This document shows positions 1 to 10,500 of a DNA stretch of 20,733 bases, piece by piece. Position 1 is the stretch's first letter. Each line of letters starts with the position of its first letter. The notes beneath the pieces are model-generated. The model worked only from the letters and a program-made list of their open reading frames with translations, did not search any database and had not been told where the DNA came from. The stretch covers positions 40,279-61,011 of the forward strand of contig CAAAJI010000271.1 in NCBI GenBank assembly GCA_900642245.1, given 5' to 3'. The stretch comes from Fragilaria radians (Eukaryota > Bacillariophyta > Fragilariophyceae > Fragilariales > Fragilariaceae). The translations under genes were made by a program, and so were the position numbers.

Positions 1-2947
1 AAAAGGTCAATCGATATCATATGCATTTACCTGCCGTAAAACAAAAGTAAGGAAATTTGATGCATTGAACATTTCTCGACTGTAAGGTTCCATCACCTAT
101 TTTCTAAGCTGTTTTGATTCTAAATGGAAACAAAGGATATTTCAATAACAAGCACGAGAAATTAAAAAGAGCTATTAGCTAAAAGTATCGATAGTGAATC
201 AATTGTGCATTTTTTGTTATGTCACTATGTTTCTCAATCATTATGATAGTATATTTTCGATTCATTTTCTTATTGTTTACAGCTTAGGTTTTCATCATTC
301 CTACTTGAAGTGAAAGCTAACTTCCTTCTCAGTAGGGATTTATTCAATGATTTTCGTCTGTTTTATTGAATGCCTCTAGCTCTCATTTCAAGCGAGTGAA
401 GGAACAATTTGAAATAAAGCTCATAACTTGATTTCGGGAGTAATGATTAGTTATTCCTTGGTCATGATCAGGTTTCACAAAAAAGCTATGACTGCATGAA
501 TCTAGATACTAAAAGATTGTGTATAAATCATGCAAAGCTCATAAAGTGTAGGGAGGATGAGATTTTATCAATGTTTATTTTAAATGCGTTTGTGAAGATG
601 CATTAACCATGGAATGTTGAAATGCATATCTTCACTTTTTTCCATCTGCAAGAAACAATTAAAGAAGGATAGCATCAAATCCCTCACCACCGCTAAGCTA
701 AGTCAGGTAATCATGGGACTAAGACAGTGAACATCTATCTGTAATTATACATGTCGCTAGATTTCTTCAATCTCGTTCCTGATTTTCTATGAATTTTCTT
801 GAATATTTACTAGATAAAGCATTGACGTATGATATATCTACTTCATTTACCTCAGGATTTTTTTCTTTCCCTATTTCGCAATCAAGAATAGTAGCATAAG
901 CTGTTTTCCGGATCTCAAAAGGTTTTATGATTGATTTCCAAACCTATTCATGCTTTTTAAAAATCTCCCGATATTTTTTCAGGTTAAACAGCATCGCGAA
1001 ATGCAAATTCGGTCCTTAACTGCATATCTTCGTTGTAATGAACACTAATCTCAAAAAGATTTAATTTAGACATACCAAGAAGCCACGAAATTCATGCAAG
1101 CCGATAAAGAATCGCCTCTGGAAAAAATGCATGTGGATTTATTGGCAGACAACGCTGTGAGCGAAGGAGTGAGAGCTACCATTCGTGATATTTCTAAACT
1201 TTAAAGAGATTCATTGATAAGCACAAGTCTATTTATGGAATGAGCAGTATTGTAGTTCAAATTATTTGCACTCATATAAGTCATGGCTAAATCAGGACTT
1301 TCCGCTTCCTACTCGTACCTTTGAGCAAAATTGTATGGCTTTCAATACTTTTTTGTCTATGAAAGAAAGATCCTAGTGTTACATCACGGACCATCTTTAA
1401 TTTGCTGATGCTTCTTTCTTGTATGACTTTTTTATTTCATTGGAAATCTTTCTTGGCTCTGATTATAAACAAGTCTAAGAGAGCCAACCAACATCAATTG
1501 CAGCTTTTTCGCGGGATGTTTACAGTGATTAGTATAGTGTATCCTTACATGATTGCAAGATCTCTCTTCAGAATGAAACCTGAAATTTCTCTATTTCGGA
1601 ACGTCTTCTTTCTAGAGAGATGGGTTTAAGATTTCTGTTTTTTCTACATTAGTATTGGCGTGCAAGAAACGACTGCTAAATGTTTCTTACTGTTGAGCCT
1701 TGATATTCTTCAAGGTGCAAACTTCATTACCAGCAATATAATCCTTAATGATTACTATCATGGACTTTTCATTCGAATTCTCCCAAAAGGGCATCAGAAT
1801 TATTTTTCATATATTCCATTAGAAACACATCATGAATCTTTACGAAGCAAATGAAAATTTGTACCGGACTTTATGGACGACAAAGTCTGCCATTATAGCG
1901 AACAATAATTGAACAAATGTCAAAATCCAAAAATACACACATTGACCCATGATAAACCAAATAAAAGAGTATCCCCTCACTTATCTGGATCGCCTCATCG
2001 AATATCCAATTCAAAAGCAAAGATCAGACATTAGCGCCGCAAACTCTAGAATTTAAACTTGCATAAAATTCATACCGGAAATTTGCATGTGCTAAATGTA
2101 AGGAGAAATTTAGGGTCCAATGAATTAATCACAAATTGAAATTATCTCCACAATGAATCATGCTCCAGTAAACCATTAAAAAAAATCGAAATCTCATCCA
2201 TTGAAAATCTAGAGCATACATTCAACTTGTTCAAAAGCAAAAAGTTAAATAAAAGCAAGTACGACAAAATTTCCGGTATCATACACAATAAAGCAATCAA
2301 CATAGTAATGTCCCCTTTATGCTTTCAAAGGGTGTCATTAGTACATTGCCAATGTGGTTTGATCTTTGCCTTTACCTTCATTTCTACATGTTACAACAAC
2401 TACTCTCTATTTTTAGCCAGACTACAAACACAGCTAAATTTTCAAGAATTCTTAATTCATGTTGAGCAAGGTAGAACTGGTGGCAAAGGAATAATTGGAT
2501 GGGACCATTGAAGATATACATTTTGCAATGGACAAGATTTGATGAAAGTCCAATCCCTCTCTCAAAATCAAAGGAGCCATACTTAAGCGCATCAACCTTT
2601 CTGAATCCTTTCCCTGACGGCTTATTTCATTCTTATAACACTTTCGTTGCTTGTCAAGAAGGAGCTGGAACTTATCCAGTTGATTTTGATCTAACTAACA
2701 ATTTTAAGCATCTAAATCCATCTTAAGGGCTATCAAATGAAAACAGAGATAAGCATGTAGACATGTCCAAGCATCTCCATGGATAAAATTCATAGAATGT
2801 AAGTGATGATCCAACCAAGTATATTTCGCTTCATTGAGTCACAAGGACAATCTTCTTTCGTAGACAGGTGTAAATTTGGAGAAACATGTGTTTATGGTTA
2901 CCGTAGATGATTGACTCATTGCACTTGTATTACTGGACTTTTTAAAT
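1..2947. other. AT-rich region with no recognisable gene
   Basis: I see no gene I can support on either strand. Open stretches of 64-94 codons occur (for example 1402-1629, 1660-1854, 2227-2511 and 2499-2726), but their translations lack any recognisable motif and look like chance openings in AT-rich DNA. A short stretch at 1094-1204 (36 codons, ATG to TAA) looks a little more coding-like than its surroundings but matches nothing I know. The 3' end should contain the TERT promoter and 5' UTR; I see no clear TATA box. Confidence 0.5.
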
Positions 2948-2971
2948 TGAGCATTCATCAATCTCGAGATC

Positions 2972-5900
2972 ATGACAAAGAAACGCAAAAGGGACATAGG
3001 TCTTCTTGATTCAAGCAACCATTCGACAATACCTTCTTCCATTCGTGCTTGGCAGGGTGAAGATGAGCTGGTATTCACTCTTCCTAATTTTGTCAAGACT
3101 TATGCCCCGTCACTTCCTTCTCTTGCTCTTCCTGCTTGCAATGAATCGGATCGTATTCGTCGTACAATAATTGTTCCTTCTTCGACCTTGCTTCCATTTA
3201 AGGGTATTCACGAGGCAAACCGATCTCAATCACTTGTTGACTTGATAGACGGCATAATCTGGACACTTGTCGAACGAAAGAGTAGAACTAGGTCTCAATC
3301 AAATGTTTTATCTCGGGGTTACTCGTTTTCTTCTGTGAATTATTCGCACGTTCAGCACTGTCCCAATATGCGACCTGGAGTCATTTGTACTCATATCAAT
3401 GATAATGTTAATTTTTGGAAGACTTCATCTTATGCTGAATCATTACATCTATTGTTGGGTGATGATTTACTTCGAATCATGATCCTAAATTCCACCATAT
3501 TTTTACCGGTCGATGGAAGCCCTGAAAATTACATTCTACTCTCAGGAGAAACTATCTGTTCCAAAGCAAAAGGAAAGAAGTGGAGAAAGAATAAGCATGC
3601 AAAAAGTATCAGTAAAGTCAGTGGCAATAATGAAAATGACTTTGTCCCCCGTCTCTCTTTGTTTTACAATCAATCCTACGTTCCAAAAATTGGTTTTCAA
3701 AAAAATCATGTCATGGACCAAGGGAATCCAGTCCGACTACTGAGTGCTATGGTTAACTTATATCACTCGAAACAAGGTCGTAAGCCCACGCGGAGACGAA
3801 AGCGATGGACAAGATTGCGAGAATTGGCGATTCCGATATGCGAGGAAGTGCTTCGAAGGCATGCACGATTTGACTATGCTCGTACTCTCAGTCGAATTTG
3901 CCCACTTCCAGGCTTTGTTCTATCAAAGAACAAATCAATTGCAGCGAATCCAAAGCCGGAAGTAAATCTCGCTGACGTAGGAACATCATATTCTTCGACT
4001 TCTGCGGTTGTTGTTTTTCTTTTCGAGGTCGTACGAAATGTCTTTCCAATCCAATTTTGGGGTTCTGAGCATAACCTTAATTGTGCCCTGAAAATGCTTG
4101 AGACGTTTGTAAATCTACGTCGCGATGAACGATTTCCCAAAAAAGTATTGATCCAAGGCCTTCGAGTCACAGATTTTGCTTGGTTATGGTCCTTGAACGA
4201 TTCTAATTCCAAGACTTCCCATGAGGCAGCAACAGTCTTACTCGAAGAGGTAATGCGATGGATTCTTTGTGGATTTACCATTCCGTTACTTCGATCTATA
4301 TTTTATGTGACGGAAAGTGAATTCAGTGCCAAGCGTATCCTCTACTATAGAAAGCCAGTTTGGTCCTTATTCCGAACACTTTCTATCAGAAAGCTTGGTT
4401 CCAATCAGTTCCAGGAAATAAGTCACAGGGAAGTCGCAACTCTATTGGCAAACCAGAAGTTTGGACTCTCACGGTTGAAGCTACTGCCTAAGACCACTGG
4501 AGTACGTCCAATAGCCATGCTCTCGAAGTGTGACACACTCGTTGGAAATTCAACTAATTTTCGTGAAGCTTCCACAAATAAGAAGTTGGCAAGCGCTTTC
4601 CAAGTTGTCCGTTATGAGTATGAACGTAATCCTGCATTGTTTGGTGCCGGTAAAGCTGGATTGAATGATATCTACCATGTTTTCAAATCATTCTTGTCTG
4701 ATATTCGACTCAAAAAGCCGCCTTGGAGGAAGAAAACGGATAAGAAGCTTTTCTTTGTTTCCGTTGACATTCAAAAATGTTACGATAATGTTCATCAGGG
4801 ATATCTTCAAACGATAATGGAAGATGTATTTCAAGAAGATCATTATCTGATTCAACGACATTCTGTGTTTCATCCTTTCAGCAGCCTTGGACGACACATA
4901 TGGAAGTCATTGAGTCTTGTAGGAGGACTGACTTCGTTTGAACGGTTCCATAACACAGCATCAAGACTGTCTCCCGGTTACACGAATTCAATATTTTGTC
5001 ATGACATGTCGGGTACCATAATTAAGAAAACAGCAATCATGTCGCAATTAAAGCAGCACTTACAATGTAACATTGTGGCCATGCCTGGAAGATATGAAAA
5101 GCGGTTTTTCGTTCAAAAATCAGGAATTCCACAGGGGAGTGTGCTTTCCAGTTTCTTGTGCAACTTTTATTATGGAAGATTGGAAAAAGAATTAATAACT
5201 AAACGGTGGGTTATTCAAGAGGATCAAAACTCTCTCTTGCTTCGGCTAATGGATGATTTCTTGTTGATAACTACAGATTCTCAACAAGCAAGAGATTTTT
5301 TGATGGGCATGAGTCGAGGGATACCGGAATTAGGAGTTTGTATCAACAAAGACAAATCTCGCTCCAATCTAATGAAAGATAATAAGAGCATTCTCACGCT
5401 TTCAGGTAGTCGATCGTATGTGTCATGGTGTGGACTGTTGATAAATACAAAAACAGGCGAAGTACAAATCGACTACAGAAGATTTCCAAAATCAACTGCA
5501 TTGGATTCTTTAACAATTGAACGCTATCATGTGGGTAGAAATCTCGTTATACGCATGAAAACGTTTGTCCGACCCAGATGCCAACCCATTCTTTTTGATT
5601 CCGAGATCAATAGTTTCGAAGTAGTAGTGGTGAACTTCACGCAAATGATGCTTTTGGCGGCTGTGAAATCGTTTGAGCTTATTCAAACCGTTGTTGTTGC
5701 GGATCAAAATATACGCTTTCTTAGGGAGGCCATCACATCTACTGTAAGGTTTGCAAGAAATCTCATTATACATCGGTTAAAGAAAAAATCACCATCCGAC
5801 TCGTTTCTTCGTCTCGGCAGTGGGGAGGCACTTTGGCTAGGGCAGTTTGCATTTCTGGTGGTCTTAAAGCGCCTTGATATTATAGAATTACAATCGAAAT

Positions 5901-6010
5901 CGATTCCAGAAAATAAAGAACGACGTTTGAATGTTCTCGCCCAGCAAGCACTGAGAGACTACCGTCAAATGACCGCTCCTGATTCTAAATGTAGAGTCAA
6001 CTTCATTTAA
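2972..6010 (+). CDS. TERT: Telomerase reverse transcriptase (TERT), intronless, 1012 aa
   Basis: Catalytic subunit of telomerase, which copies its own RNA template onto chromosome ends in the nucleus. All family landmarks appear in order. A TEN-like block lies around residues 140-195 (GDDLL at 163-167). A CP-like block ends in SRICPLPGF near residue 310. The QFP motif contains WGSEHN (363-368). The T motif contains FYVTE (444-448), followed by the YYRKPVW block. RT motifs follow: motif 2, LLPKTTGVRPI (K507, R512); motif A, VSVDIQKCYD with catalytic D599; motif B, SGIPQGS (717-723); motif C, LMDDF with catalytic D761 and D762; motif D, GVCINKDKS; motif E, SWCGL (W819, C820, G821). The A-to-B gap leaves room for the IFD insertion typical of TERT. 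Residues 3-7 (KKRKR) could be a nuclear localisation signal. An in-frame TGA at 2948 closes the frame 24 nt upstream, supporting this start unless there is a 5' exon. The length fits TERT. It is convergent with the H3 gene. Confidence 0.95.
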   Translation: MTKKRKRDIGLLDSSNHSTIPSSIRAWQGEDELVFTLPNFVKTYAPSLPSLALPACNESDRIRRTIIVPSSTLLPFKGIHEANRSQSLVDLIDGIIWTLVERKSRTRSQSNVLSRGYSFSSVNYSHVQHCPNMRPGVICTHINDNVNFWKTSSYAESLHLLLGDDLLRIMILNSTIFLPVDGSPENYILLSGETICSKAKGKKWRKNKHAKSISKVSGNNENDFVPRLSLFYNQSYVPKIGFQKNHVMDQGNPVRLLSAMVNLYHSKQGRKPTRRRKRWTRLRELAIPICEEVLRRHARFDYARTLSRICPLPGFVLSKNKSIAANPKPEVNLADVGTSYSSTSAVVVFLFEVVRNVFPIQFWGSEHNLNCALKMLETFVNLRRDERFPKKVLIQGLRVTDFAWLWSLNDSNSKTSHEAATVLLEEVMRWILCGFTIPLLRSIFYVTESEFSAKRILYYRKPVWSLFRTLSIRKLGSNQFQEISHREVATLLANQKFGLSRLKLLPKTTGVRPIAMLSKCDTLVGNSTNFREASTNKKLASAFQVVRYEYERNPALFGAGKAGLNDIYHVFKSFLSDIRLKKPPWRKKTDKKLFFVSVDIQKCYDNVHQGYLQTIMEDVFQEDHYLIQRHSVFHPFSSLGRHIWKSLSLVGGLTSFERFHNTASRLSPGYTNSIFCHDMSGTIIKKTAIMSQLKQHLQCNIVAMPGRYEKRFFVQKSGIPQGSVLSSFLCNFYYGRLEKELITKRWVIQEDQNSLLLRLMDDFLLITTDSQQARDFLMGMSRGIPELGVCINKDKSRSNLMKDNKSILTLSGSRSYVSWCGLLINTKTGEVQIDYRRFPKSTALDSLTIERYHVGRNLVIRMKTFVRPRCQPILFDSEINSFEVVVVNFTQMMLLAAVKSFELIQTVVVADQNIRFLREAITSTVRFARNLIIHRLKKKSPSDSFLRLGSGEALWLGQFAFLVVLKRLDIIELQSKSIPENKERRLNVLAQQALRDYRQMTAPDSKCRVNFI

Positions 6011-6250
6011 AGACGCATTTATTGTAAATTTTCGATCTTGATTAATGATCAATCTATTTATACTCTCCACTTGGGTCATGTCAAGAAACGTACTTTCTAA
6101 CAAAGATGAATAATGTGCAAAATCAAAGACTATTTACAGGTTTAGAAGGTGTGGTATAATGTCGAAACTTTCTTTTCATGGAAATTTTTTGTGAACCCCT
6201 AAGCCATTGTATGCAATGCATTTTGAGAATAGAGCAATTGCAGATAGTCA

Positions 6251-6262
6251 ATATATATATAT
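6251..6262. repeat. (AT)6 microsatellite between TERT and H3
   Basis: Six AT units lie in the 300-base space between the convergent ends of TERT (stop at 6010) and histone H3 (stop at 6311). The rest of this space should hold both 3' UTRs and polyadenylation signals. No other gene is visible there. Confidence 0.8.
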
Positions 6263-6310
6263 GGAAAGAGAAATGAGAATGTATACCCCAATTGACGGTG
6301 AAAGATTAAG

Positions 6311-7076
6311 TTAGGCACGTTCTCCTCGAATGCGTCTTGCCAATTGTATGTCCTTAGGCATGATAGTTACACGCTTGGCATGAATGGCACATAAGTTCGT
6401 ATCTTCAAAAAGTCCCACTAGGTAAGCCTCGGAAGCTTCTTGGAGAGCCAAAACGGCTGTACTCTGAAAACGAAGGTCGGATTTGAAGTCCTGTGCGATT
6501 TCACGGACTAATCGCTGAAAAGGAGCCTTACGGATCAAGAGATCTGTTGACTTTTGGTATTTGCGAATTTCACGAAGAGCGACGGTTCCAGGACGGTAAC
6601 GATGGGGCTTCTTGACTCCTCCGGCAGTTGGAGCCGACTTACGTGCAGCCTATAATGAATAAGGCGAAAAACGTCGAGATGAGAAAGTTGATGAGAGATC
6701 AAAATGACCATTTTATCCATGGTTACATCTCTAGTTAATGTACAGGCATCTCTCCAAAAGTAAAGGTGTCTATATATCACCATTGATAATTTTTCAAGAC
6801 TTGCATTGACTTACCTTTGTTGCGAGCTGTTGTTATCATATGATAACGGAGACGAAGGAAACGAAAAGAAAGGAGTGAGAAATTTATTTCAATCGTATTT
6901 TTGTACCAAGGTCTACACAAGGCGCCAAGTAAGAGAATCGATTCTCAACTTCGATTGCATTGGCAATGGTAATTCAAAGGATGTTCGAATTTGCATAACG
7001 ATATGATGTATATTACCTGCTTTCGAGGGGCCTTTCCACCGGTGGACTTGCGTGCAGTTTGCTTGGTGCGGGCCAT
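6311..7076 (-). CDS. H3: Histone H3, three exons including a 12-nt microexon, 136 codons with Met
   Basis: Core nucleosome protein. Exon 1 (7076-7017) encodes Met plus H3 residues 1-19, ending ...APRKQ. Exon 2 (6826-6815) is only 12 nt and encodes L20-A21-T22-K23. Exon 3 (6649-6311) begins AARKS and runs to the C-terminal RIRGERA and TAA. Joined, they give exactly the canonical 135-residue mature H3. Intron 1 (7016-6827, 190 nt) starts GTAATA and ends ACAG. Intron 2 (6814-6650, 165 nt) starts GTAAGT and ends ATAG. Both are phase 0. The modifiable K4, K9, S10, K14, K18, K23, K27 and K36 are all present. Differences from animal H3 include T31/A32 in place of A31/T32, the STAVL block at 86-90, and S96. 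I cannot assign it to the replication-coupled or replacement class from sequence alone; introns are more usual in replacement-type genes. It is divergent from SEC31. Confidence 0.96.
6815..6826 (-). other. 12-nt microexon of histone H3 (codes L-A-T-K)
   Basis: On the minus strand the sequence reads ACAACAG, then CTCGCAACAAAG, then GTAAGT: a good acceptor, four codons and a consensus donor. The four residues are exactly the ones missing between exon 1 (ends K18-Q19) and exon 3 (starts A24-A25). Without this exon the protein would lack H3 residues 20-23, including K23, but would stay in frame. Confidence 0.93.
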
Positions 7077-7583
7077 GGTTTAGAGAGCAAAATTGAAAAT
7101 GAATAGAAAAACAGAATTAAACTTAATGCTTCGATTGTGACAAGCTTTCGTAGACTTCATGTTTCTCTCGTAGGCACAAAGTATTGGATTTGCGTAAAAA
7201 CTCCAATATCGAAAGTGTTGGGACTCCAAGTGAAATATTTACTACAGAATGTAGATTCCACGTGAAGTTGGATATTTTTTGCAGCGTCAGAAATGGATAA
7301 TTTTGACCTGCTGCCGTTCGTAGGTTTCAAACAAAGCCGGGATGTTGGACTATGAAAACGAAAGAACTCGTGGGAATGAAAAATTCGATTGTTGGTGATG
7401 GAAGACAAGGCTGCTAATGAACCAATTTATTTCTGTCATTCAGACAAGGCGACAATAATATGAAAAAGGGAGTCTGGAATCCGTCAATACCCTCGAATCT
7501 TTTGCACCGTTGACTCAAGGACTTCTATAAGGCAATGACCTAAAACATTCCTCCGTTTATTGATTCACTCAAAGTACCCGACG
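7077..7583. promoter_or_regulatory. Shared 5' region of divergent H3 and SEC31 genes
   Basis: 507 bases separate the H3 start codon (minus strand) from the SEC31 start codon (plus strand), so this interval should contain both 5' UTRs and both core promoters. A minus-strand open frame of 83 codons (7157-7408) resembles no known protein and is discounted. I see no convincing TATA box or histone-type element. The regulatory role is inferred from gene arrangement only. Confidence 0.55.
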
Positions 7584-10500
7584 ATGTCGACAAAGATAAC
7601 ACAGATCGTTGGCAAATCATCTACGATTGCCTGGTCTCCTCTCAATGATTATTCTGATGTGATTGCACTAGGAACAAAGGTGTGTGTGTTTTTTCAACCA
7701 TTCCGAGTGGTTCTCCCTTTCACCACATAGTGATGTTATTCTAAACTGGTTTTTCTGTCACTTTCGCATCTGCAAGGACTCGGGAGGAACTGGATTCGAA
7801 GACTACGGTGGCGAGTTGGATTTGTACAATTTAAATATTGGAGGCGAGTCTCCCATTTTGTTAAAAACAGTTAAGACATCCAATCGATTTGGGTCACTCG
7901 CGTGGTCGCCGAACGGTCAAATTGCTGGTGGAATGTCAGATGGAACTGTTCTGATTTGGTCATTCAAGGAGCTAATAGACGACAAAGAAGAGAATTGTCC
8001 AGTAGTTACAGCGTCATCTCACAAAGCCGAAGTTAAGGCCCTTGCGTTCAGTCCTTTAAATCATCATCAATTGGCTTCTGGTAGTAGCGATGGCCAAGTC
8101 ACAATTACCGACTTATCCTCTACGACTCCAACCTCACAAACTTTGGGAACAATATCGCATGTGGAAGTTGTTAAAATTTCGTGGAACACTCAGGTAGAGC
8201 ACATTGTCGCCGTCGCACATGCCGATGGACTTGTTGTTGTTTGGGATCTCAAACAGAAGAAGCCTTGGTGTCAACTACGATCGCCTGAAGCTATCAGTGA
8301 TATTCAATGGAATCCAACTGAAGGATTGCACCTACTGACTGCGTCGCTGGATGATCGTAATCCCATTATTAAGTTATGGGACCTTCGTGCATCAACATCA
8401 ATGCCTTTAACCGCGCTTTCGGGACACTCCCAAGGCATTCTCAGCATTGACTGGTGTCCTCATGATGATACTTTGTTAGCTAGGTGCGTGTAAATTGTAT
8501 TTGATTTCGTGCATCGCAATCAGTCTTTTGATAATGTGACTAATAGTATTTTCTCAGTACGGGAAAGGACAATCGAACAATTATCTGGGACCTTTGTACG
8601 CTTTTACCGATTGCAGATGTCCCGAATGATGCTGTTGATCACTATGGACACGGCGATCATTCCATATCTGATAACGCTGCATCAAATATTTACGGAGCCG
8701 CAAGTGCGCAACAACGACGGTATCATGTACAATGGTCACCTCTTAAGCGAGGAGTTATTGCAACATGCTCATTCGATCGCAAAGTACAGGCACACTCTGT
8801 AAATGGCTTGGTGACAAAATCCGGCAGACCGCCTAAATGGTTGAAGCCAAGTTCAGGAGTTACGTGTGGTTTTGGTGGAACTGTTTTATCCTTCGGAACA
8901 AAAGACACGCTTGTAAAGCTTTCTACGATAGTGGAGATGCCTGATCTTGTCGCAGCTAGCCTTGCATTGGAAGAAACGACGTCCATCGATACTATTGAAT
9001 TTTGTGATCATATGATGAAAACCTTGACAGATCCTGTAGAAAGAGAGATTTGGTCATTCCTGCAAGTTATTTTTCAGCCAAATGCAAGGGCTGGACTGTT
9101 GGACATCTTGGATTTCATTCAGATGTTATCCATCAGGCAGCTACATCGTCTTCTGAAAAATCTGTAGAAACTCCCACTGCCACGCAGTCTACAAGAATGA
9201 GCCCCTCTACGGAGAGAAAGGTACAAGATGCTCTGGTGGTTGGAGATTTTGAGGCTGCAGTGGAATGCTGTCTTCGTACAGGAAACCTTGCGGATGCTCT
9301 GATATTGGCTTCCTGCGGTGGAGTTGAGTTATGGCAGAAGACTCAAGAGCGCTACTTTGCAAGTGAAGCGTCGAAGAAACCATTCCTCGGAATCGTCAGT
9401 GCTGTGATGTCAAATCAATTCGATGGGCTTGTGGAGAATTCAACGAATTGGAAAGAAACCCTAGCTATTATTTGTACCTATGCCAAGACTGAAGACTTTC
9501 CTGTTTTATGTATGAAACTAGGAGAAAAGCTAGAATCTCTAAAAGATATGCGACGCGCCTCTCTTTGTTTCATGTGTTCACTAAACCTTGAACGAACCGT
9601 TACGTTTTGGAAGTCACAATTAGAAAAGAAAGGAGCGAATGATATTTTGGCTTTGCATGAGTTTTGTCGAAAGACATCGATTTTTATGCGCGCATCATCT
9701 GGAGAAATACTAAGTCCAGATGTCTCTGTACTTTTCGACAAGTATGCAGATGCCTTGGCTGCCCAAGGCTTACTGGTTACGGCTGCCAAATACGTGAAAT
9801 CATCTTTAGAATTGAAAGATCGTTTATACCGAAGTCGTCAATCGCCATTTTGCCTCGCAGCGATGGGAAATCAGCCACCTGGATTTCCATACACCATGGA
9901 GAATGTCGATAAGGCTCCACTTGATTCGATATCTCAACAGAATCGGAATGCTACCTATTCGTCTCATTCCAATGGGCATTCGCATCGAACGAACTCAAAG
10001 TTTTCTTCTCAGGATGACACTAACACTCCACCCTCGCAAACGGTAAGTGCGAAGACTAAGGGTTAATTTTTTTTCGCACGATAAACTTACAATATACAGG
10101 GTTCCATGGGAATCGATCAGCTACCATCAGGTTGGATTGAACTCATGGATCCAGCAAGTGGCAGAAGCTATTATGCAAATGAAACGACCGGAGAAACTAG
10201 TTGGGAACGACCTAAAGTTACACCAGTCCCTGCTGCCGTAAAGACGCAAGTCTCTGCACAACGAACCCTGCCAAAAACTGTTTCCAACAATCAAACCCAA
10301 AATTCAACCAAGTCTCAGCAAGTAAGTCAGTTTAAGAAATTCGCTACATCGTTGATTAATCACCACATTTTCTTATATTACTTGAAATTCAAAAACCAAA
10401 GCTGAATAATCTTCCTTTGGGATGGATTTCTATTGTAGATCCTTCCAGTGGAAGAGAATACTATGCTAATGAATCCACTGGTGAAACTTCTTGGGAACTT

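Noticed and set aside
1094..1204. 36-codon frame with coding-like composition (MQADKESPLEKM...)
   Set aside because: No recognisable family, no supported upstream exon (nearby splice sites do not join in frame with a reasonable intron length), and a frame this short is expected by chance.
1402..2726. Four open frames of 64-94 codons
   Set aside because: AT-rich chance openings; no motifs, no conserved features, no splice structure linking them.
2839..3096. Minus-strand open frame over the TERT start
   Set aside because: Antisense shadow of TERT; no motif, and TERT motifs fix the coding strand.
3874..4281. 135-codon minus-strand open frame inside TERT
   Set aside because: It lies opposite the QFP and T motif region of TERT; composition is what antisense of a coding region gives.
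9050..9167. Separate downstream gene starting at 9050 instead of a SEC31 frameshift
   Set aside because: The first residues of that frame do not resemble SEC31, whereas the alternative frame upstream of 9110 does; WD40 and ACE1 parts clearly belong to one protein.
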